DNA of 64,000 bases from Quillaja saponaria (GCA_029379385.1 CM055607.1:9114001-9178000); one strand, 5' to 3'. Shown: positions 30,789 through 44,971, numbered from the stretch's first letter. Notes: generated by a model not told the origin, from the sequence alone. Made by a program: numbers and translations.

Positions 30789-33700
30789 ATGAAGAACATT
30801 CTTAAGAAGCTCCATATCATGTCTAATCAATCAGCAGACGCAGAAGGGTCTACTACATCAAAGGGCAATAAGTCGCCATCCTCTGATAGGCTTTTGAACT
30901 CTCTCTCTCATCACAATTCTGAGCATAAACCCTTTTCGGGGCTTTCGGGTTGGTTGCATTCAGTCAGGCATAGTCCTAGTCCCCCCTCATCATCGAATTT
31001 GATAAGAGGAGAAAGAATGGAACCATCTGATTCAGTGAGTAGTAGTGGTTTAGATACTGTCTCCGATTCAGGCAGGCGTGATTCAGGGTCTAGCAATTCG
31101 AGGGATCCTGACGTGGAGGAAGAGTATCAGATACAACTGGCCTTGGAGCTGAGTGCTAAGGAGGATCCCGAGGCAGTGCAGATTGAAGCTGTTAAGCAGA
31201 TCAGTTTGGGCTCTTGTGCTCCTGATAATACACCGTCAGAAGTTGTGGCCTATCGCTACTGGGTAAGTTTGTCTCTTCATTTGCCTGACCGATTGTAGTT
31301 TGTTTGACCTGTTATTTTTCTAATCCTCACGGTCATTATGCAACATAACAATTATTAGGGTCTAGACATCTCAAAAGTTCGTTAATTTTAAGTTGCGTTC
31401 AACAAGTAAGTTGTAGCATGCTATGATATTTTTCCAGAAAAGGCTACTATACAAAGAAGATTGAATGTTTGTTCTATTATGAATTTATTCTACATTCCAT
31501 GTCACCAATAAAACTCTTCAGATGAATAGATGGATATTTATCCTTACCACTCATATGAGTCTTGTCCTTCAACCTTTATTACCTCCGATAGAAGATTGGA
31601 ATATCAACCTAGGTTAGTAGAATGTGGAAATTGTGAGGATTATCTGTAGCAAAATGGGACTACAACAATGCTGTTGGGAGTCACTTAAATGTGAATGCTG
31701 CTCAGCATTGTCTATGCTTATAAGTGCCAAAAATTAGTGCTCTCATTCATGGACCTATTGTCTATGTTCAGACATATCGAGGAAGAAATGATTGGTGGGG
31801 GCAGGGTACAATGTTAAAGCTTCCATCCTTTGGTCAGTTGGTGAGGAAAATGAATGTTTACATCAGGGCGATTCAGAAAAGCTAGAACACAAGCAAGCTA
31901 AACAATGTGTCTACATCATTTTCAAATCATGTTTATAATGGTTAAACATGAGTAGTTATTAGGGTATGTGGCATACGTCCTGCATATTGGGTATTTAGTT
32001 GAGACTTTCTAATTGGTTGGCATGAAAAATTGAAAAATACGTGAAACTGATCCCGTCAAATCTGATTATGGAGTCATACTATTTAAATCAATTTACGCTT
32101 CTAAATTTCAGTCCCGTTATCTCTATGTGGGTCATTATTTTGATCACTGCATACATACTGTTCAAAAACGATGATGCTCCATTTGTTTGAGAATCAACTA
32201 GCAAGAAGTCATATAAGTTGTCTTATTTTGCACTTTGAAACTTGGTTTTGTGTGCAGATTATTGAATTTGAGTGTTTCTATAATAAATAAACTCTCAACT
32301 CTGTAATCTTTGTTGAAAGTGTCATTACAACCAAACCAATTGTCCCTTCTCTGACTAGGTTATAATCAGCATAACGAAAAGGACAGGGTGGAGCTATAAA
32401 TGGGTTAGTTGTCATCTTGTTGACTTGATTAAATATATTCTTATTTCTTACATCTATTAGAGTAAACTTTCTGTTTTGTCACTGAGATGGTGATTTGTAC
32501 TTTTAGCACATTAAGCGATTACCTTAATGTAGTTAGCTGGTCGTGCTTTGTATTTCCTGTTTGGATTCAACTTCAAGTACAGTTCGGTTCTACAGGTGAG
32601 GAGGGCTTTCAGAGAAAGTAATTAGGTTGATGTAATTTGGGGCTATTATAAAAGATCTGTTTATTGTAAGGTTATGTGAACTAGACTCATTCCTACATGC
32701 AATCTTGTTTCTCAACACTATTTTCTGTTGCATTAATTCCTCTCTAACTTATCTCATATCGTAGATTTATCCGTTCTTCACAGAATTACAATTCTCTTAG
32801 CTATGATGACAAGATTTTGGATGGTTTCTATGATCTGTATGGAATCTTGACGGAGTCCACCTCAGAGAGAATGCCTTCTCTTGTTGATCTGCAAGGAACA
32901 CCGACATCGGATAGTGTCACATGGGAAGCAGTTCTGGTCAATAGATCTGCTGATTCTAATTTGCTGAAACTTGAACAGAAGGCCTTGGAGCTGGTAGTGA
33001 AGTCAGGGCCACATTCTATAGTAACTGCAGGTCGTACTTTGGTTCAGAAGCTTGCTGTATTAGTGGCTGACTATATGGGTGGACCAGTTGGAGATCCTGA
33101 AAACATGTTGAGATCATGGAGGAGTCTCAGTTATAGTTTGAAAACAACCCTTGGTAGCATGGTTTTGCCACTTGGTTCTCTGACTGTTGGATTGGCTCGT
33201 CATCGTGCATTGTTGTTTAAGGTACTTTCTTCCACCATTTTCTTATTTTCTTATATAGTAGTATTCCTTGTAGAATATAATATGAATTATGAGTAAGCAT
33301 TCTACAACTTTCTCTTGAATAATATGGAGAAAATGTGTCAATGATCTTCGAGATTCTGGCACTTCACATCATGGGTCCATGCCCCATTGTGTGTTTGCTT
33401 GTGACTCACCAACAAAACTATACCTTGCTGACTTTTATCATGTAATTTCAAAACTATAATTTCTGCTGGATCCTCACTTTTGAAAACCAATCAATTGTGG
33501 ACAAGAGGAGAGGCCAAATTACTTAGAAGGAGTGTGAAGCCCTCTAGCCTCAACAATGTGGGAGTTCACACATTGACAATTTCAATCTAACATCTTTGTC
33601 GATCTTGCTATGATGGCATGTAAGAAACAGTGTACAAAAGTGAAATTGTAAGTAGGCAATACCTTGCAGATATACTCAGATTAAAAGGATTTATAGGACC

Positions 33701-36700
33701 TAAAATTTAAAAGTAAAAGCTATGCTTATGCTATTTAATGGTGACACCTTTTGTTAGATCTTCCTAAGTCTATTTGATGGTCTAAATGAACCACAAAACC
33801 TAAAAGTTTAAACTGTTAGACAAGGCCCCAGCAATTAATTCTCTTTAAGCACAAGCCTGTTGGGCTTGAGAAGAATTGACCTACACCATTTGGTCAAAGA
33901 GGCTCTAATACCAAAGAACAATACAACCTAAAAGCTTAAGCTATTAGATGAGGATCTAGGAATTGCTTCTAATGGACAGGAGGTTACATTATTTCTTATC
34001 AAAGTTATTTTCTTCATCTCTTGTAATTTGTATGCATCTATTAGTATTGAACTGTTGGAGTGTCTAATGCTAAAATGTGAAGATCTATTACTCCATAGGG
34101 CTGCACATACTGCCTCTGCTGATTTCTAAGTAATATTGTACTTTTTTGTCACTTAATTGGGAATACTGTGAGAAGCTTTCTAAATTCTATGTTATCCTGG
34201 TGGACTGCTAAATTTGTACACAAATAGATTTGATGTCTCAAATTGAGATTCTTTCTCGGTGTTGGATAAAGAACTCATGGCCCCTTTTTGTGGCTTTTGT
34301 AGCCTTAGATGTATGGCTCTGTTTGTGAGATCCAGTATCAGGTGTACCTGTAATAAACCCCAAAGCTCTTAGATTTGACTTGTTCAACTTACAAGATTGA
34401 GCCACCACTGCAGTTTAAAAACAATGCATTCAGTGACTGTAGTTAGTGTAATGTTTCTAATGGATAATATTGTTTCCTCTATTTCACAAGTTTCTTCTCT
34501 ATTTTTGGAGAAATACAATTGAAATTCAAATGCTTTGATTGTTCTTTGAGAGCGAACATCCAATTGTAAGTCTTAAAATCAGAGGGGCTGGTTAATTGGG
34601 ATTCTTTTGATAATAGTGTCATTATATTCTGTTGCTTAGTTCATTCTTCTTTTATAAGTATGCCTCTTACTTTCCTGAAGACTTGGTTTATATAAATGTG
34701 GTTACATAGGTTTTGGCTGATAGTGTTGGCATCCCTTGTCGGTTGGTAAAAGGACATCAGTACACGGGTTCTGACAATGTGGCAATGAACTTTGTCAGGA
34801 TAGATGATGGAAGGTATCTGCCATTAAAATTGTACTTTCTTGATGTATTCTAGTAAGTGGAACTGTTAGTTGTATATATCTCTATTTTGATATCACTGAG
34901 ACATGTTTTTCATGGAAGTGTGAATTCTGCACTTCTTTTCTGCCATCAACATCAAATTTAAATGCATATGATGCTTCTAGATTACAGTTTCCTTAACTAT
35001 TAAAGGTGCCTGTTTCATCTCATATTCTTCTAGACTAGAAGCTCTATTTGGTTGCATCTTTTCTTGGGTTTGAAATGTTTATGCTTTTGTAGCATTTCCG
35101 AATTTGTCATATGCTTAGAATAGGAGCTGCAAAACTTTAAGGTGTCCTCCTAAGAAGTGGCTAATATAAATTTCAGGGAGTACATTGTTGACCTCATGGC
35201 AGATCCTGGCACACTTATTCCATCTGATTCAACTGGATCACACATTGAATATGATGAATCTTTCTTTCCGGCTAGTCCTGTGTCAAGAGATATTGACTCT
35301 TCTCAAGTAGCATCTTCCAATAGTGGGGTCGGCAGTTCAGTTGAAGAAAATTCAGAATTAGGGACATCTGATAATAGATACATATCGAAAAATGTAGCCT
35401 ATGTAGGAAAGGAATCTGATGAGAGAAGTAAATTCATTTCTTTTGGACCCCAAAGCAGGCCCGTTAAAGGTGAGGAAGAATCCAAAAAATCATTGAATGA
35501 ATTAAAAAATCCATCCAATGTTGAGAAGGTCAGAGTCCGTGAAATTCCTGGTAAACCTAATTATCCATACGTGCATGCAAGATCTCCTTCTTGGACTGAA
35601 GGTGTCAGCTCCCCTGCTGTGCGTAGAATGAAAGTGAAAGATGTTTCACAATACATGATTGATGCTGCTAAAGAGAATCCTCAATTGGCTCAAAAACTTC
35701 ACGATGTGTTACTTGAAAGTGGTGTTGTTGCTCCCCCAAACTTGTTTTCGGAAATATATCATGAGCAGTTAAACGTGTCAATGGTTGAGGCGAAGTCCCC
35801 AACTGAAGAAAAAGGTGAAACCAAAAGGAGTATTGTACAGCAAGAAACTGGGGTTCTTGAGAATCTTGTTCCTGCTCGGTTTTTGCCGCCTCTGCCTCAT
35901 CCTAAAGTTCATTCCAAAGCTAGTCCTGATACTAAGCTGGAGTATAGTAAGTCTGTGGAAGGATTAGGGGTCAATCTACCTCTTGATACAAGAGAAGTAA
36001 GTGGGCAACATGTATCATCACAGGCGGAGGTAACAGCTGTAAAATATGCGAGAAACGTCCCTGTTGCTGCAGCAGCAGCAGCTGCTGCTGCTGTCGTTGC
36101 ATCTTCCATGATAGTTGCGGCTGCAAAGTCAAGCACTGATTCAAATCTTGAACTTCCTGTAGCAGCTGCTGCCACTGCTACTGCTGCAGCTGTTGTAGCA
36201 ACAACTGCAGCTGTCAGTAAGCAGTGTGACCAGGGAAATCGAAGTGATGGTGATACAGATGGTGCTGGTTATGATCTGCGGGGTAGTGGTGGAAGAGAGC
36301 ATGATGTTGTAGGAGCCAATTCAGAAGGGGAGAGAACATCAGATAGATCAGTAAGTAATGATAGCACCAAATCTGACTCTGCCCTAGATGATGTTGCAGA
36401 GTGTGAGATACCCTGGGAAGAAATCACCTTGGGTGAGCGTATCGGACTTGGTACTGGAATCTACATTCTTCTAACAGATTCATGTACTTAAATTCAAATA
36501 GATATATCTGCTTAATGTTGGTTTAGAACTTCCAAGAGTTTATTTTCACTTATTTGGTGCATTTCTCTCCTGCAGGATCATATGGAGAGGTATATCGTGG
36601 TGATTGGCATGGAACTGTGAGTATTCTTATGCTTTCCAGAATGAATAATAACTTTCTCTGTAATGCTGGCATCTAATACTCCTCTTTCTCATATTTTTCA

Positions 36701-38934
36701 CTTGCCTTGACCATCAACTGAGATTTGTTGTGCATGTGTGTGTAAGATTCTTGTAAGTTTTCATAGCTATTTGAGAGGTTAGAATATTGAACAATATTGG
36801 GATTATAAACCAGAATTACAGAAGCAGCAGAATATGGTAAGTGATTAAGGAAAGTACTTTGAAAACAATACGAGCATAAAGAGGGATGAAGGGCATCGAC
36901 TACTGATAAAAGAACCTCTCAGGGAAATTACATACATGGATGCACAAAAGTGACTCAAACAGAAGAGGATTTTAAATAACTGACTCAAATGCACTTGAAC
37001 TCCTTCCTTATGTTTTACCAACATTTTCCAGTAGGAATTACTACTTTCTCTGTTTCCAGGTTAAGCCAAAGCATACTTATTATTTGAATCATCACGGGGA
37101 AGTTGAGTTTCTCATCAATGTCATTGATTTGGCTTTCAAGTTATAGTCCAGATACTGATGTCATGCAAAATTTTGAGTTGAACTGAAAGATAAGGAAGAA
37201 AAAGGAAAAAATGTTGAAACTGAACATCATCACAGAATGTACTGAAGATTGGAGAGGGGAGGGGGGGGGGGGTGAGTGAGATCCATTGTTCGTACCTGAA
37301 GAAATTACTGTAGTTGATTTAGCCTTGTGAGAGAAGATATGCTATTATTGCCATGGTCACCCACTTTTTTATGTATGTAATTAATCTAATTTGGTTACTA
37401 ATTTGACCCTCATGAACTAAAACGTAAAACAAGGAATGAAAATAATGCAGAAAGAAAAAGGTAATATAATGTGGAATTGGTGTGCTAGCCTTAGAACGAT
37501 ATAATGGTTTCTGGGCATGCAGCACCTTTCATTCCACTAGGCGATCAGTAAAGGTATTCAATCAATATCCTACCAATTTTGATAACTTGGACTGGGTCTC
37601 TTATATTCATTGTAAAATTTACTTTAGTAGAATCCTCAACTGCCGAGGATTTGTAGGTTATAATTTTTTTGTAGACAAAAGGATCTAAGATTTGGATCGG
37701 AATGTCAAGAACCATACTATAGATGCATTATGTTACATATTGTGAGTTTGTTTTTTTTTTTTTTTTCTAATTATTTGAAGGTGTTCTATAAATGTTCTTG
37801 GAGCTTACTTTCATTTGAATCCAAGGAACATAATCTCTTTGGGAATGCTTAATTCAATATTACATACCTTCTGTCATTTATTTTGATATGTATCTGTAAT
37901 TTCTATGTTTCCTGATTCATTTTATGTTATCTTTTCAACTATGTAACTTTTGGAATCAAAATATTTCCTTCTTATTGCCACTCTTTGGCCTGTAGGAGGT
38001 TGCTGTTAAGAGGTTTCTGGACCAAGATATAACTGGAGAATCACTTGAAGAATTCAAGAGTGAGGTACAAGCACACTCGTCACGTAATAAATTATATTTG
38101 GTATGAAGTGATACTGAAATTAAACTATTTGCACATTGGAGTCAGAATATCTATGTACCAAAAGATTATATGTTTTTTGTCCAATAACCATTATACTAGA
38201 CAGCTGTCATCTAGTCTGGTGATTGGATTGCTCTATCTTGGTCCTGGTGCTCACACAAAAAGATGGAAAATAGGAAAGCTAATAGTTATACGCTTTTCCA
38301 CTCTGGCCACATGACAAAGATTATGTGGATAGGAGCTTTGTGCCTTATTCAGTATAGGGATTTTTTTATTTTATTCATGGTTGACCAGTGCTCCATTTTC
38401 CACGTGTGGATTCTGATAAAGTTCAATCTGATTTGATTGGCCATATTTCTTATTTATTTCGCACGATCTTTTGCTACAATATCTTTTACATTCTTTATAT
38501 ATATAAACCATCTTCAACTTGAATTGTTAATACATCTTACCATTGTTATTAACTCCTAACACAAAGACTGAATACATTCAAATGATCATAGAATTGCTTA
38601 TTTGAGTTGTGGAATGAACTGCAATAGGTCCGGATAATGAAAAGAGTCAGGCATCCCAATGTTGTTCTCTTCATGGGAGCTGTAACTCGACCTCCAAATC
38701 TTTCTATTGTTACAGAATTTCTTCCAAGGTATGATGATATTCTTTTCTCACTACAAAGTTCATGAGAGATTTTTTGTTGCAACAAATGTGATTTGTAGAA
38801 AATAGTTTTTAATTCATATTTAAGACAAAAAAAAAAAAAAAATAGCAAACAAGTTTTCCTTGACAATGCTCTCTTTCTCTTGTTGTGCTGAATATTTCTT
38901 GTTATGCATGGACTGACACAAACGATATGAGACA

Positions 38935-38975
<41 letters not shown>

Positions 38976-41900
38976 CTTATTGGGTAAAGTTCAATTCATG
39001 TTACTATTATTTTGACGTTTACTCAATTCTTCACAGAAAAATTATGGTGTTACTTTTATTTTCATTAACTATCTCTTACTTAGACAAAGTAATAAGAACA
39101 GCACCTCATAATCATATTGGTTTTACTCATATGTGTCATGACATGGTTTATTAAATTGAGCTCTATGTCTACGAGTCCCCAAGTGTTGCATTTCTGTTTG
39201 ATCAAGTTTTAGGATTTATTTAACTTGGAGCACTGACATGTGGATAGTATATTGTAGGGGCAGCTTGTATAGGTTAATTCACCGGCCTAACAACCTATTA
39301 GATGAGCGCAGACGTTTGAGGATGGCACTTGATGCTGTATGATTCTCTTATACTGCAATTTCTTTCAGAAAATAATTGGTCTAAAGTGACCTTATTAGAG
39401 AAAACCTGTCTCTTTTGAATATTTAATTTCAGGCTCGGGGAATGAATTATTTGCACAACTGCAGTCCAGTTATAGTCCACCGTGATTTGAAGTCCCCAAA
39501 TCTGTTAGTTGATAAAAACTGGGTTGTAAAGGTGCCATACTGCCTTCTAATCATATTGCTTTAAACTTCGAGCATACCTACTGTATCCAAGCTAATGTGG
39601 GATGACATTATTTTTTTTCCCTGTCACATAGGTATGCGATTTTGGGTTATCCCGGATGAAGCATAGCACATTTCTTTCTTCAAGGTCAACTGCTGGGACG
39701 GTAAGTTACAGAGACTTCCTTCTTGCCCCTAAAATTCTTCAATATTCATACTGCTGCAGTCATGAAATTTGTTTCCCCCCATCCGGTGTCTGTACCAAGT
39801 CTCCCTTGACTTGATCTTTAATTGAAGTATTGATGCAGGGATGGTCCTTAATTCTAATGTTACATAATTTAATAACTATTAAATTATACATTATAAATCC
39901 TATTATTTCGTTCTCCATCAAGTATAGCACATCAACGAACCAGGAGCTACCCAAGACTGAATTCCTGTCCTTCTGTCCCTGAAAGCCCACCTTGTGTACA
40001 AAGATATGACCCTTTTCTTGTTAATAAAATCATTACTTATCAAGAAAAAGAAATTTGTTTCCCCTTGATTAAGATTCGCATTTTCCTTAATCCTATGGTT
40101 TGCTGGTTGTCCGTCTTTCCTGTGGAATTGTTCTGCTCTTGCATGTTTTATTTATCATTAGTCATATCTTTTTCCAATGTTACATACTTTCTCGCATACT
40201 GTTTTGACATTTTGTAATGTTGGTTTCCAATCCCTATGCTCTAGAGTAATTTGTGATCTTGTTTTTCCCATTGTTGAATATTTTTGTGCTGAAAGACACC
40301 TGGAATAAGAAAGGTGCTCTCCTTTTTTAAAAGGAATAATAAGGATTAATGATTATATTACGTAATGATCTCTTCTTTATATTGACATATTCGTAACACT
40401 TCTGGTTTTAGACTTTTAGTATTGTGTGTTTACCCATGAAAAAGAAAAGGAAGAAGCTGCTCCTGAAATTTTTTGTACATAAAGTTTTGTAAGACTTGGA
40501 ATGCTGGTTAGACTTAAGATTGAAACATGATTCAGATGGATCTTTCCATTGATTTAAAATTGTAAATGCTTCTAGAGGACATTTTATAAGGAGGAAATTA
40601 AAGTCAGAAGGCTAAGCAATTGAGATTTTTTTTCTCAATGTGAAAGATTGGTGATACTGCAAATGTTTAAAGCATCCAACTCAAGAGCTTAAGCTCAAGG
40701 GAGGAGCATTACTGAAGGAGGTCCTGTATTTGTTAGACATCAGCCATCTGAGGTCCCTATATATCTTATTGGGGTCTCTGCTCTAGGGGTGTGTGTATGA
40801 AATTAACTGTATAAAACCTATCCTTTGGCCCTCACCAACAACAAAGCTTTTAGGTTTAGTGATGCGTAAGAAGATGGTTGTCATGTCTTCGCCTTTTATA
40901 AGTTTATATGGTGAACTTACAAATGCAACAGAAGGAACTTGGAGTCACGCTCTTGAAACAGCCTAAGAAGCTTCTAATTGATTGAATTTGTATTTCAGGC
41001 TGAGTGGATGGCTCCAGAAGTGTTAAGAAATGAACCTTCAAATGAAAAGTAAGTTGCCCCCCTTCCCTGCTTCTTCTTTCAGGTTAAAGTTTCAGTTTTT
41101 TGTTTAAAACTACTGGACATGTAACAAAATATCATTTTGAGGTGCTTGATTTGGAAGCAGAAATGTCAAGGAAAATTTTTGGAAATGGTGGAATGAATTT
41201 GAAACATATAAATTTTTGGAAAATGTAAATCTATACGAAACAATTGGGTTGACTTAAGGATAGAAATTATTCTATATTAAACAACAGAAATGTAACTTTA
41301 CATAATACAGGCTTGCAGGAAGTAAAAGGCATACCAAGTTTTTTAACAAACTGTTTCCCGGCATGGAGGCCCCCTTCTTTTTTTCTTGAACTAATAACAA
41401 ACCCCCCCCCCCCCCCCCCCAATAGTTGGATTATGATGAATATCAATTATGGTTATATGCAGGTGTGATGTTTATAGCTTTGGGGTGATATTGTGGGAGC
41501 TCGCTACTTTGCAACAACCCTGGGGAGGAATGAATCCAATGCAAGTTGTTGGTGCAGTTGGTTTTCAACATCGCCGTCTTGACATTCCGAATGATATGGA
41601 TCCTGCCATTGCAGATATTATCCGGAAATGCTGGCAGACGTAAGTATACTTCTCAGTTGTGTCATTTATCTGTATGAATTCCTTCTGTTGATCTTTTAGT
41701 TTACAGCATCATTTTTTTTCCAGGCTCATATTTATTGTAACATTTGCTAAATGTTTAAATAAACAATATCTGTGAAGTTTTTAATAGCTTTTAAAGCAAC
41801 AATAATTACCTCCTTATATACATAACTAATGACTCAATTTCTGTGTAAAGAAATTAGGATGCTTCTTGAGACTTTCATATTTTTTAATTTATGTGCTCTA

Positions 41901-43114
41901 TAATCTGTCAATTCTAAATCAATCACCAAATTTAAGCTTTTGTCCAGGAGCACTTAAAAAATGATTTAGAAATTCAAATGTTATTTGATCTTTTTGAAAT
42001 TGATTGAATTTATACTTTATCTTCTAATTTAGTCTTATTTGTAATGAAATTTTAGTTTTCTGTCCATTTCCAAAACTTTTTATTGAATCCTTTTTCCACT
42101 AGAAATATTTGAAGTTGAACCCCAATGGGAGTGGGAAGAAGGGGGAAGGGGCAGAGATGAGAGAGAGAGAGATGATCAGGCCAACATGTTTCACTGTTTA
42201 GACTTTCCTGAATGGCTGATTCCCAGGCAACTTAAGTAATGTAGATAAAATTTAGAAATTAATGTTGCTTTACTTAGAAAATGATATATGTTTCAATACT
42301 GTAAGTGCAGTTTATCAGTTTGTAGCTGTGTTTCAATTCCTTCTTGGTAAAAGGTGCTTAGAGCAAATACAATCTTGTTACTGGTACCAACTGCCAATCA
42401 TGATTCCTCATTCATATAAGTATGCTTAATTCTTCAAACAGGGAATATTTAGTAGCGAGTTGATACATGGATCTTTAGGTTTTCAAAGGCGGATTTGTTT
42501 CATGGTCTGACTGTAACTTGCTGACCTTATATTCCATAGTTCAGAGCTTTATCCATGGAAGATGTAAACATGTTTGCGTGAACCAGATAGAGAAATACAG
42601 CTGTTGCTACTTCTTGCATAATTTTTTTTTTGCTAATATGCATAAAATTCTTCAAATACTGGTTTTAAAACTGTAGCTATTAAGTTAACGAGCTGCCTAA
42701 TTTGGGCAACAATATGATCAAAAGTTACCAACAAATAGGACAAGAGAGCATACAAATAATATGTATCTTGTGAACCACAAAAAACTAAAACTAAGTAAGG
42801 TGCAAGAGATCATAATGAATTACATGCTTGAGCTTGTGAACGAGTTGTGGGGATAAAACCTCAGTCACAAATTTTGATGATATATTGCACAGTACCAAAT
42901 AGATTAATCTGTTTTTGCACAAGGCAGATACACAAGCCTGATGCCTGGTTTTTTGTGTTGTAGAGAGCCAAAATTGAGACCCACATTTTCGGAAATCATG
43001 GCTGCTCTGAAGCCATTGCAGAAGCCAATAACTAGTTCTCAAGTTCCTAGGCCAAGTGCACCTGGCCATGAAAAGGTTCAGCCATCACGAGTTGCAGAAG
43101 ATCCAGGAGCATAG
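30789..43114 (+). CDS. EDR1/CTR1-type Raf-like MAPKKK (SIS8/MAP3Kdelta-like)
   Basis: Thirteen exons in continuous phase: 30789-31262, 32784-33221, 34710-34813, 35177-36450, 36576-36616, 37996-38064, 38628-38728, 39258-39336, 39433-39531, 39632-39700, 40999-41048, 41463-41639 and 42964-43114, giving 1041 aa. After a basic start ([10 protein letters not shown]) and a Ser-rich segment comes the EDR1 domain (about 110-360: [52 protein letters not shown]). Ser/Thr-rich linkers with poly-Ala follow. The C-terminal kinase shows [16 protein letters not shown] (K782), HRDLKSPN (D878), CDFGLSR (D896), GTAEWMAPE and [13 protein letters not shown]. Such cytosolic or membrane-linked kinases negatively or positively tune stress, sugar, ethylene and ABA signalling. 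An in-frame TAA just upstream supports the start. All catalytic residues are present. Confidence 0.94.
33770..33970 (-). mobile_element. Retrotransposon remnant with tRNA-Met primer-binding-like motif in kinase intron
   Basis: On the minus strand, tttggtattagagc (33918-33905) resembles the plant PBS consensus TGGTATCAGAGC. It is flanked by two imperfect copies of a cctaaaag-tt/cttaa-ct-ttag phrase (33800 and 33929). It is a decayed piece, with no coding sequence. Confidence 0.35.
36060..36210 (+). repeat. Two poly-alanine coding tracts in the Raf-like kinase
   Basis: GCA/GCT/GCC-rich codons encode a run of nine Ala at residues 636-644 and a second Ala/Val/Thr-rich tract at about 668-685. Both lie in the linker before the kinase domain. 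The codons are mixed, so this is not a pure trinucleotide run and looks stable. Homologues of this subfamily, as far as I recall, also have Ala-rich stretches here. Confidence 0.75.
37258..37273. repeat. Poly-G run in kinase intron
   Basis: A nearly pure G tract of about 15 bases lies inside the 1.4-kb intron between the exons at 36616 and 37996. It is a likely site of length error or polymorphism. Confidence 0.8.
38938..38971. repeat. (TA)n microsatellite in kinase intron
   Basis: About 16 TA units in the intron between the exons at 38728 and 39258. Open frames across it are spurious. Confidence 0.85.
41403..41420. repeat. Poly-C run in kinase intron
   Basis: A run of about 18-20 C lies about 40 bp before the splice acceptor of the exon at 41463. 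Such a long C tract is rare in this AT-rich window. Confidence 0.8.
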
Positions 43115-44008
43115 TAGAGCAAGTTTACAGCTAACTAAATAGTGGTTCTTTCTACTGCTAAATGTGGAGACAAGTTGTAGAATATTTGGGGAGATTTATA
43201 GGAGATCGATTGATAGAAGACCATCAACTAACTTAATTCTGATTCAAGATTGTGATTCTTTTTCCCCTTTTATGTTTCTCGTTTTGTATTCTTAGCAGTG
43301 CAACCATTCTCAAGGTCGTGTAGTTTGTATAAAATTCATTTGAAATTTTTGTAATCAATGTTTTGTATTTGGTGTCTATATATAGTGACCAGATGGTTGC
43401 AGCTATAGTTTGAACTGAAGACGTTATTTGAGAATCACAAAAACAATTTGCTGTTGTGAATAGTGAGCGTAGGAACTGGAGAAGCTGTAATTATCATTGT
43501 GGATACAGTTGTGAAATGGATCCAAGAAATTTGATTCGTTGATGCAAATGGATTATATGAACTTGAGAAATTTTTGTGCATTCTCCCAGCACAGGTCAAG
43601 AGAATGCATTGAAAATTTTGAAAGCCAAACAAACACATTAGACATGGTATATATAATGTTCTACAGAGAATGATTGACCGATAAGCTTGTTATTGTTGTC
43701 CTTCCTACATATAGCACATGGTTCATAAACATCAGCTGGTACACAGCTAACTCAGTAAGGATTTGATCGTAGAGAACAAAGCTGATTGATGCCACAAAAC
43801 CCGGTATTACCGGTTACTAGCAAGTTTTACAGATGCAATCCTTATTTCTACTGAGAACAGTTCATCACCACATGCTCATTAGAGAAGAGGAAAGGCCCAC
43901 CACTTGGCTGCCTTTTGTAAACAAAGATAAGATAGGGACCAAAGCCACAGCCAGCGTGTATATATTTCTGTCCCTTGTATTTTACCCCATCTTCACTCTA
44001 TCCTAATC
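43115..44008. promoter_or_regulatory. Kinase 3' UTR and FKBP promoter region
   Basis: The first about 270 bases are 3' UTR-like (T-rich; no sharp poly(A) signal chosen). The FKBP promoter carries a TATA-like tatatatt at about 43958-43966, some 45 bp before the ATG at 44009. This fits a short leader. No other gene lies in between. Confidence 0.45.
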
Positions 44009-44971
44009 ATGGCTACCTTCTTTCGTTCTCCACCATTTCTCTCCCCGCCCCATCCTAGAACCCTTCACTTTTCCTCATCATCCCAACCACCTCCACCTAT
44101 AACTCCTCCTCCAGAGCCACAATCCCCAGCGTCATCCCAACAGTTGAGTGCAAATTTGTCTGAACCGGTAGCTCCAGTGTCATCTAAAGCACAACAACAA
44201 AAGCCTATCAATTCTGCCAATTCTACCAGAAACGCTGATTCAACTGATTGGATTGCTTCTAACTTAACCAGAAGGTTTGGGATTGGAGCTGGCCTTGCAT
44301 GGGTTGCTTTTCTTGCAGTTGGTGTAGTCTCAGAACAAATTAAGACTCGGCTTGAAGTTTCCCAACAAGAGGCAAACACAAGGTCAGTATTCTTTGTTCT
44401 ATATCTAATGGATATTAAAGCAGCTATAAACAGTGAAATTGATTCAAAATCTGGGTGTCTTTTCTCTGCAGGAATGTTGAGAAGGAGGTAGAGGTGGTAC
44501 TGCCTAATGGCATAAGGTGCATTGTCACTTACTTAATAACTGGCCTATGGAAAGTTTGCAACTTTATACAAAAATACTTCATCTTTCTCATGTACTAATC
44601 TCTCCTCTAATTATAGGTACTATGAGTTAAAAGTTGGTGGTGGAGCTTCTCCAAGGCAAGGGGACTTGGTTGTGATTGATCTTAGTGGAAAAATTGAAGG
44701 CAATGGAGAAGTGTTTGTGAATACATTTGGAGGTGACAAGAAACCATTGGCACTTGTGATGGGGTCAAGACCTTTTAGTAGGGGAATGTGTGAAGGGATA
44801 GAATATGTGCTAAAATCAATGAAGGCAGGAGGTAAAAGGAGAGTTATAGTTCCCCCTAATTTGGGGTTTGGAGAGAAGGGTGCTGATTTAGGTTCTGGTG
44901 CACAAATTCCTCCATTTGCAACACTGGAATACACTGTTGAGGTTGAAAGAGTCTCAATTGCACCTGCTTGA
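44009..44971 (+). CDS. FKBP17-2: Chloroplast FKBP-type peptidyl-prolyl isomerase, FKBP17-2-like
   Basis: Three exons in phase: 44009-44382, 44472-44516 and 44617-44971, giving 257 aa. The N-terminus is Ser/Pro-rich and poor in acidic residues, as in plastid transit peptides. Residues about 88-108 (RRFGIGAGLAWVAFLAVGVV) form a hydrophobic segment that could be a thylakoid signal or membrane anchor. The FKBP domain fills about 145-255: QGDLVVIDLSGKIEG, SRPFSRGMCEGIEYVLKSMK, GGKRRVIVPPNLGFGEKGAD and IPPFATLEYTVEVERV. The family catalyses prolyl cis-trans isomerisation and assists protein folding; FKBP17-2 has been linked to chloroplast development. Several aromatic residues of the classic FK506 pocket are replaced, so activity may be low. 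It lies 0.9 kb downstream of the kinase gene on the same strand with its own promoter. Confidence 0.92.

Noticed and set aside
38549..38935. 128-codon minus frame within the Raf-like kinase
   Set aside because: It is antisense to exon 38628-38728 and intron DNA, and includes poly-A/T translation (Phe/Lys runs).
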